Assembly: GCF_019703515.2 (NCBI RefSeq)
Contig: NC_059346.1
Span: 57,424,001 to 57,488,000, forward strand
DNA from: Myxocyprinus asiaticus
Lineage: Eukaryota; Chordata; Actinopteri; Cypriniformes; Catostomidae
Reading direction: 5' to 3'
Length of the DNA stretch: 64,000 nucleotides
A program made the translations under genes and the position numbers. The notes under the pieces were generated by a model that did not search any database, had not been told where the DNA came from, and worked only from the letters and a program-made list of their open reading frames with translations. How positions within the stretch are numbered: the first letter of the stretch is position 1; each line of letters begins with the position of its first letter. Shown here piece after piece: positions 11,370 to 22,259 of the stretch.

Positions 11370-12090
11370 GTGGTCACGACAGATGCCTCCAAAACGGGCT
11401 GGGGCGCTGTTTGCAACGGGCACGCAGCCGCTGGCCTCTGGACGGGTCTGCGACTGCATTGGCACATCAAGTGCCTCAAGTTGTTGGCAATTCTGCTCGC
11501 CCTGCAGAGGTTTCAGCCGTTGATCCAGGGCAAGCATGTGTTAGTTCAGACAGACAACATGACAATGGTAGCATATGTCAACCGCCAAGGCGGTCTAAGC
11601 TCTCGTTGTATGTCATAACTCGCCCACCGTCTCCTCCTCTGGAGTCAGCAGCACTTCAAGTTGCTGCAAGCCACTCATATCCCGGGCAACCTCAACACTA
11701 CAGCGGACGCGCTGTCATGACAGGTTACCCTCAGGAGAGAGTGGAGACTCCACCCTCAGGTGGTCCAGCTGATTTGGAGTCGATTCGACAGGCACAGGTG
11801 CACCTGTTCGCCTTCCAAGAGTCCTCCCCACTACCCGCTCTGGTACGCCCTGACCGAGGCCCCCCTCGGCATAGACACACTGACACACAGCTGGCCCCCT
11901 GCCATGCGCAAATATGCATTTCCCCCAGTGAGCCTGCTTGCACAGACCCTGTGCAAGGTCAGGGAGGATGAGGAGCAGGTCGTCCTGGTAGCACCCTACT
12001 GGCCCACCCAGACGTGGTGCTCAGACCTCACGCTCCTCGCGAAAGCTCCCCCCTAGCGAATTCCCCTGAGGAAGGACCTTCTTTCTCAGG
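11370..12090 (+). pseudogene. Second copy of the DIRS RNase H/methylase-like segment
   Basis: It restarts at VTTDASKTGWGAVCNGH and repeats the order seen at 10432-11147, through VAPYWPTQTWCSDLTLL. The DNA is plainly homologous along the whole length but with many point differences, so it is not a recent perfect duplication. The copy continues without a break into the recombinase gene; the first copy ends in a truncated recombinase start (11147-11330). That suggests recombination between two related elements. Confidence 0.85.
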
Positions 12091-12164
12091 GACGGGGCAC
12101 CATCTGGCACCCACACCCAGACCTCTGGAATCTCCATGTCTGGCACCTGCGGTGGTAGACATGA

Positions 12165-13102
12165 TCACTCAGGCTAGGGCCCCCTCTATGAGGCGCCTCT
12201 ATGCCTTTAAGTGGCATCTATTCGCTAAGTGGTGTTCTTCCCATCGGGAAGACCCCCAGAGATGTGCAGTCAGATCAGTGCTTTTCTTCCTGCAGGAGAG
12301 GTTGGAAGGGAGGCTGTCCCCTTCCACCTTTAAGGTGTATGTTGCTGCCATAGCAGCACACCACGACACAGTCGATGATAAGTTCTGAAAGTCCTGAGGC
12401 TGAATCCCTCCAGACCGCGCCTCGTTCCCTCATCGGACCTCTCTGTAGTTCTTCAGGGTCTACAGAGAGCCCCCTTTGAGCATTTGCAGTCAGCCGAGCT
12501 TAAGGCACACTCCTTGAAGACTGCCCTCCTGACTGCGCTCACTTCCATCAAGAGGGTAAGAGACCTGCAAGCGTTCTCTGTCAGCGAAACGTGCCTGGAG
12601 TTCGGTCCAGGTTACTCTCACGTGATTCTGAGACCCTGTCCGGGCTATGTGCCCAAGGTTCCCACCACCCCTTAGGGACCAGGTGGTGAACCTGCAAGTG
12701 CTGCCCCAGGAGGAGGCAGACCCAGCCCTGTCGTCGCTGTGTCCGGTGCGCGCTTTACGCATCTATTTGGATCGCACGCAGAGCTTTAGGATCTCTGAGC
12801 AGCTCTTTGTCTGCTTTGGTGCACAGCGAAAAGGAAGCACTGTCTCCAAGCAGAGGATCACCCACTGGCTCATTGACGCCATAACCATGGCATATGTCGC
12901 CTAGGACATGCTGCCCCCGGTAGGGCTACAAGCCCATTCTACCAGGGGTGTAGCGGCTCACTGGGCCCTGGCCAGGGGTGCCTCTCTAACAAACATTTGC
13001 AGAGCAGCGGGCTGGGCAACACCCAACACCTGTGCAAGGTTCTACAACCTCCGGATGGAACCGGTTTTGTCCCAGGTAGTGGCACGCAACACAAGCGGAT
13101 AA
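12165..13102 (+). pseudogene. DIRS tyrosine recombinase, one frameshift and stops
   Basis: The core-binding part includes MRRLYAFKWHLFAKWCSSH and FKVYVAAIAAHHDT. The catalytic part has the first arginine in SIKRVRDLQAF (about 12550), the H-x-x-R box HSTRGVAAHWAL (about 12945) and the tyrosine in NTCARFYNL (about 13045). These are the R, HxxR and Y residues of the family. A TGA ends the first part at 12388, a frameshift lies near 12660 in a C-run, and a TAG sits at 12902-12904 just before DMLPPVGLQ. Confidence 0.85.
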
Positions 13103-13915
13103 GCCCGGGATAGCTGGCCGGGTGTATCGCTTGCATATAGCACCTTCCACCTCCCTTGGAGCTGAAGACATGCGCCATTAATTCCCAGTAGTGTTCACAA
13201 ACTCTGTTCCCTGGTTGATTTCCTCCGAGCCCTGTGGCAGTGGAGTTTTCGGAGAGACTCGCTGCCGGCCCAGTACACGTGCTAATTAAGAGTCCTGTTC
13301 TGGGGTAGGTGCCCCGCATGTGGTGGTTCCCTGTAAGGCTAACCCCATGTGACATATATCTTCTGCTAGTTCGTTTCTCTGTTGGCAAACTGCATCTTCC
13401 TTGGGCAAAGCCCCTCTGCCCCAGTCTCCATGTTTGTAGTAACTCCTCCCCCATTGGGCAGGGTCTACCTTGAAGACTCTCCACATGGTTGGAAAGACCA
13501 TGTGACGTATTTTCCACTTAAATACCCCCCCCCTCACTTTGGGCGAGGTGTGGTCTCCGCGGTGTCTTCCTCTTGGGAGGGACACCCCCCGACTAGACCT
13601 GGCAGCCCAGTCAGATAATCCACATTCTTTTTTAGGGAGTGGAAAAAAAGAAGGGGAAAAGAGGCCACGACTGGGTTAAGCCTGTCTCTGTCTTTTGGGT
13701 AGTCAACTTGTCCCCAAAAAGGGCTGTTCGACACTCATAACTATGTTGGGGGAGGTTACGTGTCAACCTGGTGTGCTGGCTATGAGGCACACAGTAGTCT
13801 GCCCACCACACACTGCCAGTTCACGTAACACAATTCAGCCAGTTGTGGCGTTTCGTATAGGGACCCCTAGTGTCACTACATTGACACAACGTCGAGTGAG
13901 TGACAGATAGGGAAC
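13103..13915 (+). repeat. DIRS 3' untranslated region and right inverted terminal repeat
   Basis: After the recombinase there is about 750 bases of noncoding DNA. The right inverted terminal repeat follows at 13855-13915, ending GAGTGAGTGACAGATAGGGA. Its reverse complement matches the left end. Confidence 0.75.
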
Positions 13916-13916
13916 G

Positions 13917-14216
13917 TCATGGTTACTTGTCTAACCCCGTTCCCTGATGGAGGGAACGAGACGTTGTGTCCCTCCTGCCACAAAGCTGAACTACCCTCTG
14001 AAATGTCCGGACCTTATATCGGCTCCTCAGCATAAAACCTGAATGAGTGGTTGTATACCAGCTCCTTTTATACCCGTATGTCCGGGGGAGTGGCATGCAA
14101 ATACCACTCGCCAATTTTCATTGGCCTTTTATCAAAGACCAAAGATGTCTCAGGCTACATCGACACAACGTCTCGTTCCCTCCATCAGGGAACGGAGGTT
14201 ACACAAATAACCATGA
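13917..14216. mobile_element. DIRS-like terminal hairpin repeat
   Basis: The first and last ~54 bases (13917-13970 and 14161-14216) are inverted copies of each other, centred on GTTCCCTGATGGAGGGAACG and GAGACGTTGTGTC. Between them is a reversed version of the DIRS left promoter region: TTTTATACCCGTATGTCCGG and GGCATGCAAATACCACTCGC match 7810-7860 on the other strand. It is either a solo terminal repeat of another DIRS subfamily or part of this element's own end. Confidence 0.7.
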
Positions 14217-14299
14217 CATTCTGCTTACCTTTCAGTCTGATCCGTTACTGACTGCACTGATAAACTATACCTGGCTAACATAGCAAACAGATGTGATAA

Positions 14300-16087
14300 A
14301 CATGAGTGACATGGTTGTCAGGGACAGGGTTAACGTTATTATAGTTATATTGAAAAGGGAAACTGATGCGATAAATCGGTCGGGCACTAATTTTTAGATA
14401 TTTTAAAATATTTGTATTTTTAATATTATATTCAACATTCTCAGATAACAATTTTTTCTTCTGCAGTATAGCTCCTTTTTAAAGCATATTTAAATATTTA
14501 TATTGTAAAACATGCAGAAACAAATCAAAAACATATTTTGTTGCAGTGTATAATGGGGCAAAGCCTACCCTCTCTCACCTCTGTTCACTTCTGTTCACTT
14601 CAATCCATCTTTAACTCACAAAAAAACAAACTGTCTCTTATTAATAAAGCTGCGTATTGCCAATTGTCTTCACAATAAGAAATGCACAGTGACAAATATA
14701 TTATGATTCAATAAGTCATGAGCCATAAAGTTATATTCTAGCTGCATTAAGCATGCGCGACCCGAGGGCCGAGCATCCCTGTGACAGTGTGTCTCAGCCG
14801 GGTGCAATTTCAATCAAACCCCCTTAGATCGGGACACTTCGTGCAACTCATAGAAGAGGCACTGACCACACAGAGAAATGCCAGTTTTGGAGTTTGTAGT
14901 TATTTACATGATCTGCTTCTGTATTATTTGAACTTTATTAAAGCTATAATGCATTAAATATAATTGCATTTAAGATGTAATGCTGGGGTGTTTCCTTTAA
15001 AGAGCTCCGACTCTGCTTATTCCACAACGAGAGTGCTTCTGTATTTACTTATTTTGTATTTTTGCATTATAATTCCCTCATACTTTGTGATCTAAATCAC
15101 CTGAAGCTGTTTGGAAAGTTTAGAGTGCATTTGGACTGTGAGCTGTGTAATTCTTCCTCTCCTCAGTCAGGCGCAAACTGTAGTGCTGCTCTCACATGTC
15201 ATCATTAGAGTTTAATGTGATCTTATGTTACGTTAAATGAGATCAAATGACTATTCGACAATGGAAAAGTTTGTCAACAATTTTTTTATTGTCGATGTTG
15301 TCGATAATGTCAACTAATCATTTCAGCAGAAAACCTCTACTGAGCTCTTCTGAGCAACTTACCTCCAAACCCTCAAACTGAATAAAGAGTAGATGTTTAT
15401 AACACAGTTAGTGCATTAAGTAGTGCACTATTAGCCAAACACACACACACACAGAAACTGTATTCATAGAATGTAGTGGTTGAAAATTAATTTTCCCACA
15501 AACAGTAACATTGCAACAGTAATCAATGTACAAAACTAATCATTTAATAAATTACAATAAATAACTTAATACATCTTAATTATAGTTGTGAGGAAACACA
15601 AGCACACTTTTTAAGAAAAACAATTTCACAAAAAAGAAGTTTGTCAGGTTTTAAATGCTAAAACAACAGATAAAATGCTTAACTAAGACAAAAAAATAAA
15701 TAAATAATAATGTCCACACAGTAAAGATTTATGATTTAACAGATTTATTATTTTGTTTCTATAAAATAACATAGATTGTCAGTGGAAAAGAGAAAGAGAC
15801 TATACCCACATTTGAATCTTACACTTACGTAGGCATATCAAAGCAAATAACAGCCACCAGCTATCTTATGCACCACTCACCATATTACCTCTATAAATAT
15901 CAGTACTTTAACATGCACTAATGCAAGTAAACCATTAGCCTGTTTATATATTGCCTCCCATGGGAGTGATGAAGAGTTACATTGAGCTCAAATACTTATT
16001 TTTCTAACAAGTGCTCTTTCCTCCATTTCACCCTCTCTGAGAGAGAATTTTGAATTTCAAAAATACATTTATAATTGTTAAAACATT

Positions 16088-16090
<3 letters not shown>
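14300..16090. other. Noncoding, AT-rich, with hAT-like scraps
   Basis: No recognisable ORF. ACTATTCGACAATGG and TTGTCGATAATGTCAACTAA (15249-15318) resemble the ends of common fish hAT-derived repeats. A short (CA)n lies near 15440. I see no complete element. Confidence 0.4.

Positions 16091-16091
<1 letters not shown>

Positions 16092-16119
<28 letters not shown>
16092..16119 (+). repeat. Poly(A) tract
   Basis: Twenty-eight consecutive A. On the plus strand it is not the tail of the minus-strand LINE that follows, whose tail would appear as T. It may belong to a lost plus-strand retroposon. Confidence 0.8.
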
Positions 16120-16121
<2 letters not shown>

Positions 16122-16264
16122 ATCTTAAAAGGTATTCAGACCTTAAATTATCATCAACAGTTATACACAAAATCCCTTTATAACACTAAATCATCTCAAA
16201 AGTAATAAGATCATTCATGGTCTTATAATATCGAAAGTCAATTAAAATCCTAGATTTTACAAGG

Positions 16265-18290
16265 TTAAAAAAAAAATAAATAAATAAAAATTAAATTCTC
16301 ATTTACATCTCGTTCAATCTTATTTTTCCTTGTAATATAAATTGCCATTTTGGCTTCACCCAAATAAACACTTCCATTGAGAATATTTCCAGAGGATGGA
16401 ACTGAACCAATTATTATTAAGTTGCCAGAATGTAACAATACACCTCGATGATCTTCAAAATTGGGTAATAAAGACAAGTTGGGAAAATGATCATCACAAT
16501 TTGGAATAATTAATCCTAACACATATGCCTCTAACAATTTACTTTCTTCCAATGCAATTTCAGATCTCCAATTCTCAAGTAATTTAGAGACTATTCGAGT
16601 TGATTTTATTCCCAAATGTCCAACTGCTGAGTCAATATCTTTAAGCCTTGGTCTAGCCAGCTGTAGTAAGTGTCCAAGAGTTATCACTCCAGATTCATGA
16701 GTCTCTTCCAATGCAGGGAATGTCCTATCATATGATATATCCAAGCGTGATCCATGAATTAGGGGATCCTGTAACAACCAATGTAAAGAACTCGTAGCAC
16801 TGAGTCTTTGTACAATAAATAGAGTCCATAATTTAAATACATTACAATAAAAAACTGGCAATTTAGATAAGGTCATCTTCTGTGGATTCATCCAAAACAA
16901 AGGTTTGTCCAGTCCTAGACCTTTGTAACTCTTTAAAATGGCACATGCTACATGTTTCCAATTTGAGTCCACTGGACCAGTTAAAAGTCTTTGCACAAAT
17001 TGGACCCTAAAAGCAGCTGTTCTGCTCTATACATGTACAAGTCCGTGTTCTCCTTCTTCTTTTGGTAAGTGCAAAACAGCTTTTGGTACCCAATGCAACT
17101 TATTCCAAAAAAAGTCAACTAAAATAGATTGTACTTTTGACAATAAATCTAGTGGAGGATCAACACAGGCTAATTTATGCCATAAAGCAGATGCTACTAG
17201 GTTGTTGATGACCAGTAAATGGCCTTTATAAGATAATTTTGGAAGTAAAAACTTCCATTTATCTAAGCCACCTTTTACCTTTTCAACAACTCCATCAAAA
17301 ATGTTTTGCATAAACACTGAGTCTCCTAAATACACACCCAAGTACTTAAAACCTTCTCTGGACCACATTAATCCTTCTGGTAGTTTTGGCATTCCATTGG
17401 ACCAACTATCGACCAATATAGCCTCACTTTTAGACCAGTTTACTTTTGTGGCAGAGACTTTCTTAAAATCTTTTAATATTTCCAGCATTAAATCAATATC
17501 TCTCTGTCCATTAATTAGCACAACAACATCGCCAGCATAAGCTGATAATTTAAATATATGTTTGCACTTTGGAATACATACACCAGATAAATAATTTCTT
17601 AACTTACATAAAAGGGGCTCTATTGCCAAAGTGTACAACATTCCTGACAGAGAACAACCTTGTCTGACACCTCTATACACCTTAAAAGGAGCACATAAAT
17701 TCCTATTAATTTTCAATAAACTTTCAATGTCACAGTACAAAGCTTTAATCATAGAAACAAAATCAGGCTTAAAACCAAAAGCTGTTAAAACTTCCCACAA
17801 ATAATTATGTTCAATTCTGTCAAAAGCCTTTTCTTGATCTACTGACACTATACCAAAATCAAGGTTAAGATGACTAAAAAATCTTAAAAATTAGTCTTTT
17901 TGGAACACAGTAAGCCTGATCAGGATGTATGAATTTTTCTAAAACTTAATCTATTAGCTAGAACTTTAGAAAGCAATTTATAGTCACTACACAACAAACT
18001 CACTGGTCTCCAATTTTTTATCTCTTTTAAATCACCCTTTTTCGGCAACAGAGCAAGAATTGCCCTATGACAGCTCAATGGTACCTGTCCCTTAACCAAA
18101 CTGTCACTGAGCACCTCTACTAGATCTATACTTATCTCTGACCAAAAAGTTTTATAAAAATCAACTGGTAGACCATCAATTCCTGGAACTTTGCCACATT
18201 CCATACTTTGGAGAGCTCTATTCAATGCTTTCAAAGTTACAGGCTTACTGAGTTCAAAATTAGCTTAATCAGAAACCTGGGGCAAATTAT
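16265..18290 (-). pseudogene. LINE ORF2: reverse transcriptase and C-terminal domain
   Basis: RT motifs in order on the minus strand: GKVPGIDGLPVDFYKTFW, NWRPVSLLCSDYKLLSKVLA, SVDQEKAFDRIEH, GVRQGCSLSGMLYTLAIEPL, AYAGDVVVLI and KYLGVYLGD. The catalytic YADD box reads YAGD, so the first metal-binding aspartate is lost. Frame breaks lie near 17850-17920 (between the finger and palm motifs) and near 17000-17030. The last ~240 residues (16996-16265) are the LINE C-terminal region, without a recognised domain. Confidence 0.8.
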
Positions 18291-18388
18291 CAAAAATAAA
18301 TAAATAAATAAATAAATAAATTATCAACAGTTTTTCCATGCATAAGCTCACTTTTATACAAATCTTCATAAAAACTGACTGCCCTCTT

Positions 18389-19157
18389 TCAAATTTCAAC
18401 AGAATCAGACATCAATACTCCAGTATCTGAGCATAAGGCATGAATAAGCCTTTTTTGCCCGTTTTTTTTTTTTTTTTTCTCCAAATTAAAGAAAAATTTA
18501 GAAGAAGCATCCATTAACTCTATATCCTGGAAGCGTGACCTAACTAGAGCTCCCTGTGAAACAGTATCCTTCAGATTAGCTAAAGAGCTTTTCTTTTCTT
18601 TAAATCTCTTAATAAGAGTCGACTCACCTGTACCATCGACAATTTCTTGTAAATCCAATAACTCTCTCTCTAATGTTTTAATTGTACTAATTATGTCTCC
18701 TGTGACGTTAAAAGTATATTGTTGACACAATTGCTTAATTTGTGCCTTTGCAAGGTCCCACCATTGCTGTAGGGACTGAAAAGAAGACTTTGTGGATCTA
18801 AAATTATTCCAAAATTCTTTAAAAATCTCTTTAAAATGCTTATCACACAATAAGTTATTATTTAAGTGCCAGTAAGCACTTTTCGGCTTAATAGAGTTTG
18901 CGGTTACAACACATTGTACCAAACTATGGTCAGAAAAACTGACTGGAGTAATGGAGCAACTCCAAAAGAAACTAAACTGGTGTTTATAACCATAAAATCT
19001 ATCCAATCTAGCAAAGGATAGAAAAATGTCATATGCATGAACCCATGTATATTGTCTCTGAGAATTATGAAAATTCCTCCACACATCAACGATCTCATGA
19101 GTTTTTAGTACTTCAATGAGTCGCTTACATGATGGCATGTGAGGTTCAACATGATTC
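18389..19157 (-). pseudogene. LINE ORF2: C-terminal half of endonuclease and linker
   Basis: It begins at EPHMPSCKRLIEVLKTHEIV, continues QRQYTWVHA and reaches the endonuclease SDH motif in VSFSDHSLV, then a long charged linker with SKFFFNLEKK. The endonuclease N-terminal half lies on the other side of the inserted LINE at 20490-20740. Confidence 0.75.
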
Positions 19158-20460
19158 ATCATGATGGAGCCACGGATGGCTGCCTCGGTGTGGAGCTCCT
19201 CAGTTCTTTTGTTGTTTTTGTTTGTTTGTCCGGTGTTTAGTAATCTTTTTCCAGTCAGTTTTAACAGAGACGAACTGCTGAACATTCAACAGCATGTACC
19301 AGACAATCTTTTCCCAGTTTTTGAATATTCAGACGTTTTGCTAGACATTTTAGTTGGAGGCGTGGCTTTGTTGTTCAGGAGACGCAGGCGAGGAAGATGA
19401 GCCAGTGTGCTGGTCAAACTCCATCGGCGCGGATTTCGAACAGCGCAGCCGAGTATTCACTTAGCGAATCTCCGCTCTCTTCCTAACAAAACGGACGAAC
19501 TACATCTCCTCACCCGCACAAACAAGGACTTTTCAACCTCTGCTGCTTTGTGCTTCACAGAAACCTGGCTGAGTGAAGCCATTCCGGACAGCGCGTTACA
19601 TCTGCCAGGTTTTCCGCTGTTCAGAGCGGATCGCATCGTGGAGTTAACGGGGAAAACGAGAGGTGGTGGAACATGCTTTAATATCAATGAAAGTTGGTGT
19701 ACAGATGTAACAACGTTAAGGAGGATGTGCTGTCCTAATTTGGAAGCGCTCTTTATTAACTGTAAGCCTTTCTACTCGCCGCGGGAGTTTTCCTCGTTTA
19801 TTCTGGTGAGTGTGTATATCGTGAAGAAGGCCCAGCAGAGGTTGTACTTCCTTCGCCAGCTGAGGAAATTCAACCTGCCATAGGTGCTGCTGATACAGTT
19901 TTACTCAGCAGTCATTGAGTCTGTTCTCTGCACTTCAATAACTGTCTGGTTTGGATCAGCTATGAAATCAGACATCAGAAGATTACAAAGGACAGTTTGA
20001 ACTGCTGAGAGGATTGTTGGTTGCCCCCTGCCCCCCCTTCAAGAACTATACACTTCCAGAGTGAGGAAAAAGGCTGGAAAAATCACTCTGGACCCCACTC
20101 ACCCTGCCCACTACTTTTTCAAACTGTTGCCTTCTGGCCGATGCTTCAGAGCTCTGAGCACCAGAACTGTCAGGCACAGGAACAGTTTTTTCCCTCAGGC
20201 TATCCATCTCATGAACAGTTAAATTGCCCCATTGAGCAATAACTATGTGCAATACACAGTTTAGTCTTTCTTATATTTATCCAACACATCCAACCTCTTC
20301 TGCCATTTCATTCCTCTGAAAAAAACAAAACAAAAAAAAAAACATTTGCACTGTACATAACAGATTTGTATTTGCACTGTACATAACAGATTGTATTAGA
20401 TTTGCACTACCCATGTGTATGTGTGTATGTATGTATGTGTGTGTCTGTATGTATGTGTAT
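19158..20460 (+). mobile_element. Internally deleted plus-strand LINE (endonuclease joined to RT tail)
   Basis: The open frame from 19407 has LANLRSLPNKTDELHLLTRT, CFTETWLSEAIPDSALHLPG and FSSFILVSVYI, the start of an L2/CR1/Rex-type endonuclease. It then jumps directly to VKKAQQRLYFLRQLRKFNLP, part of the segment just after RT in such LINEs. The last part of the endonuclease and nearly all of RT are missing at one junction near 19815. After a stop, the tail continues (SAVIESVLCTSITVWFGSAM, HPAHYFFKLLPSGRCF). It ends in a GTAT-rich microsatellite (20403-20460). Confidence 0.75.
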
Positions 20461-20489
20461 AATTAGTTTTATTTTTTATTATTATCTGT

Positions 20490-20740
20490 CTTGCTGCTGT
20501 TTTTGTATTGTTTTGTATTTGATAAGAACATGGTATGAGACTCTTAGAAAATAAAACAGCAACTCCCCCAATGATTGAGGTGAAATGACTTAAAACAGAT
20601 AACCCATCAAACTTCCATGCCCAATCAGCAGCATTTCCTTCATCACTATGGGTTTCTTGAACAAAAAGATTATGAATCAACTTTTTCCTGTTTAAGTATT
20701 TCAAATAATTGAATTTGTTTTTTTCCTTCTCTTGCCCCAT
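20490..20740 (-). pseudogene. LINE ORF2: N-terminal endonuclease fragment
   Basis: Minus-strand reading includes YLNRKKLIHNLFVQETHSDE, with the catalytic glutamate of the QETHSD motif, then WKFDGLSVLSH and GGVAVLFSKSLIPCSYQI. This is the apurinic-like endonuclease start of a Tx1-type ORF2. About 60-90 residues expected before the EPHMPSC part are absent at the insertion site, so the insertion came with a deletion. Confidence 0.75.
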
Positions 20741-20999
20741 TTATATTTAAAGAAGCAATCTTTATTTCTCCCATAAATGAGGAAAGCAAAAAACATACAG
20801 AACTCAGAAAAAAGAAAAACACATTTTTTTTTTTTTTTTAATTTAAGCATTTTTACTGCTGACATTTTTCTCTGGCTGTGTACTAAGCTTTGCAAGGATT
20901 TTCTTCAAACAATACACCTCCTGATTTGTGAAGCAACTTTCACTCCTAAACATTTTTGCTTTTTCAACAAATTGCAGAACATTGGGAAATATTCGTCAT

Positions 21000-22010
21000 T
21001 GTGCACTTTCCTTGCATTTTTTGTCACTTTTAAGAATGATTTAATATCGTCTACGCAGTAGTTTTCACTCGAAAAACCACTTTGCAGTAAACTACATGTA
21101 ATGCTGCATTCAGAAAGATCACTTTCACCCTCCGTATCCGTCTGGCTAAAGTCATATTTAGCTCCTCTTTTTGCTTGTTTAACAATAGGACATTGCTGTA
21201 TTCTTCATTTCTGTGGTGTTTTAAATGTACAGTCATCATATTCTGTCAAATTCTGATTCTCACCATCATTAACAGGAGAGTGCACAACAGCCATTACGAT
21301 ACTGGCATCATTTTGCACTTCACTCACTTCACTTTCCGACTGATTGTTCTCTAAAACACCAACCACAATCTGTTCCTCGACAGATTTCTCTGTTGATCCA
21401 TTGTCCACAACATTTTCCACATTTGTCACAACAATAGATGTCTGCACTGAACTGGGTCCAGGCATTTCAACATCAGTAGCCACAGCAGTATCATTCTGCA
21501 TTTCTTTATCTTGTACCTTATCTTTAACATTATTCTCTGATAAGGGCTTATTATTGGGCTTATCAACTTTGCCTGGATAGGCTCGGACAATATATCCCGT
21601 TTCACCACATCCAAAACACTTCATGTTGTTCGTAGTGGCGAAAATGACATAATTATAATCCTCATGACGAAAATTCTAAGATAAATCTAATTCATCAAGA
21701 TTGTCTTGTTGGATCATATAAACACAGCGCCTAAACGATACAACGTGTTTCAATAGCGGAGATTTACTCCCAATTGGAATCATCTTTATCGGCGATACCA
21801 ATTTCCCATAACGGGACAATATTTGGGACAAAACTTCATTTGAAATGAAGGGTGGTACATTGGACAAATTAACTCTCTTTGAAGGAGTTGAAAGAAAACG
21901 TACTGGGGTAAAGATACTAGTGATCACATCCCCACTTTCTACAAAAGTTCTTAAAGCTCCCGCCACCCGGGCACGCCATGCTCCCAGTACACTTCTGGGA
22001 GCTGACGCCC
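21000..22010 (-). pseudogene. LINE ORF1 with RRM-like part and degenerate zinc knuckle
   Basis: The minus strand reads RVNLSNVPPFISNEVLSQIL and GKLVSPIKMIPIG (21960-21676), an RRM-like start common in Tx1/L1-like ORF1 proteins. Next, at about 21624, CFGCGETGYIVRAYPGK is a CCHC knuckle whose histidine and last cysteine have both become tyrosine. A long acidic, serine/valine-rich stretch follows, and C-terminal sequence like FLKVTKNARKVHNDEYF continues to about 21000. The two parts are in different frames with a stop at 21674-21676. The protein would bind LINE RNA if intact. Confidence 0.75.
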
Positions 22011-22200
22011 TGGTAATTCACCTGTTTTTTTTTTTTCCAACTAAATCCTCAGTACAAAAAACAAAAACCAAAACTAAATATACTAAACAATCAAAGAAAG
22101 CAAAGAATAAATTGAAAGATAGAAAAAGATAAATCACTCGTACCTGACACAACAGCCACATGCTCACACTCAAAGCTCTGCCCACTCATTCCAATCATGC

Positions 22201-22204
<4 letters not shown>

Positions 22205-22251
<47 letters not shown>
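22205..22251. repeat. (GA)n microsatellite
   Basis: A near-perfect run of about 23 GA units just upstream of the LINE 5' end. Confidence 0.95.
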
Positions 22252-22253
<2 letters not shown>

Positions 22254-22259
22254 CGACTT

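Larger units (their letters stand above)
7698..13915 (+). mobile_element. DIRS1-like tyrosine-recombinase retrotransposon, rearranged
   Basis: DIRS elements replicate by reverse transcription and integrate with a tyrosine recombinase instead of a DDE integrase. Here the order is left inverted terminal repeat, gag, remnant RT, RNase H, methylase-like region, a duplicated RNase H/methylase-like segment, tyrosine recombinase, right inverted terminal repeat. The ends are inverted (7698-7757 and 13855-13915) instead of direct LTRs, which is diagnostic. The DNA is clearly richer in G+C than its surroundings. Frameshifts, stops, an RT deletion and the internal duplication make it dead. Confidence 0.9.
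16140..22130 (-). mobile_element. Tx1/L1-like LINE, minus strand, broken
   Basis: The minus-strand order is ORF1 (RRM-like part plus zinc-knuckle remnant), ORF2 endonuclease, reverse transcriptase and C-terminal domain, as in fish Tx1-clade LINEs. A plus-strand LINE fragment sits inside the endonuclease at about 19158-20460. Frameshifts, stops and lost catalytic residues mean it cannot move. Confidence 0.8.

Noticed and set aside
16092..16119. Poly(A) tract as the tail of the Tx1-like LINE
   Set aside because: The LINE is on the minus strand, so its tail would be T on the plus strand.
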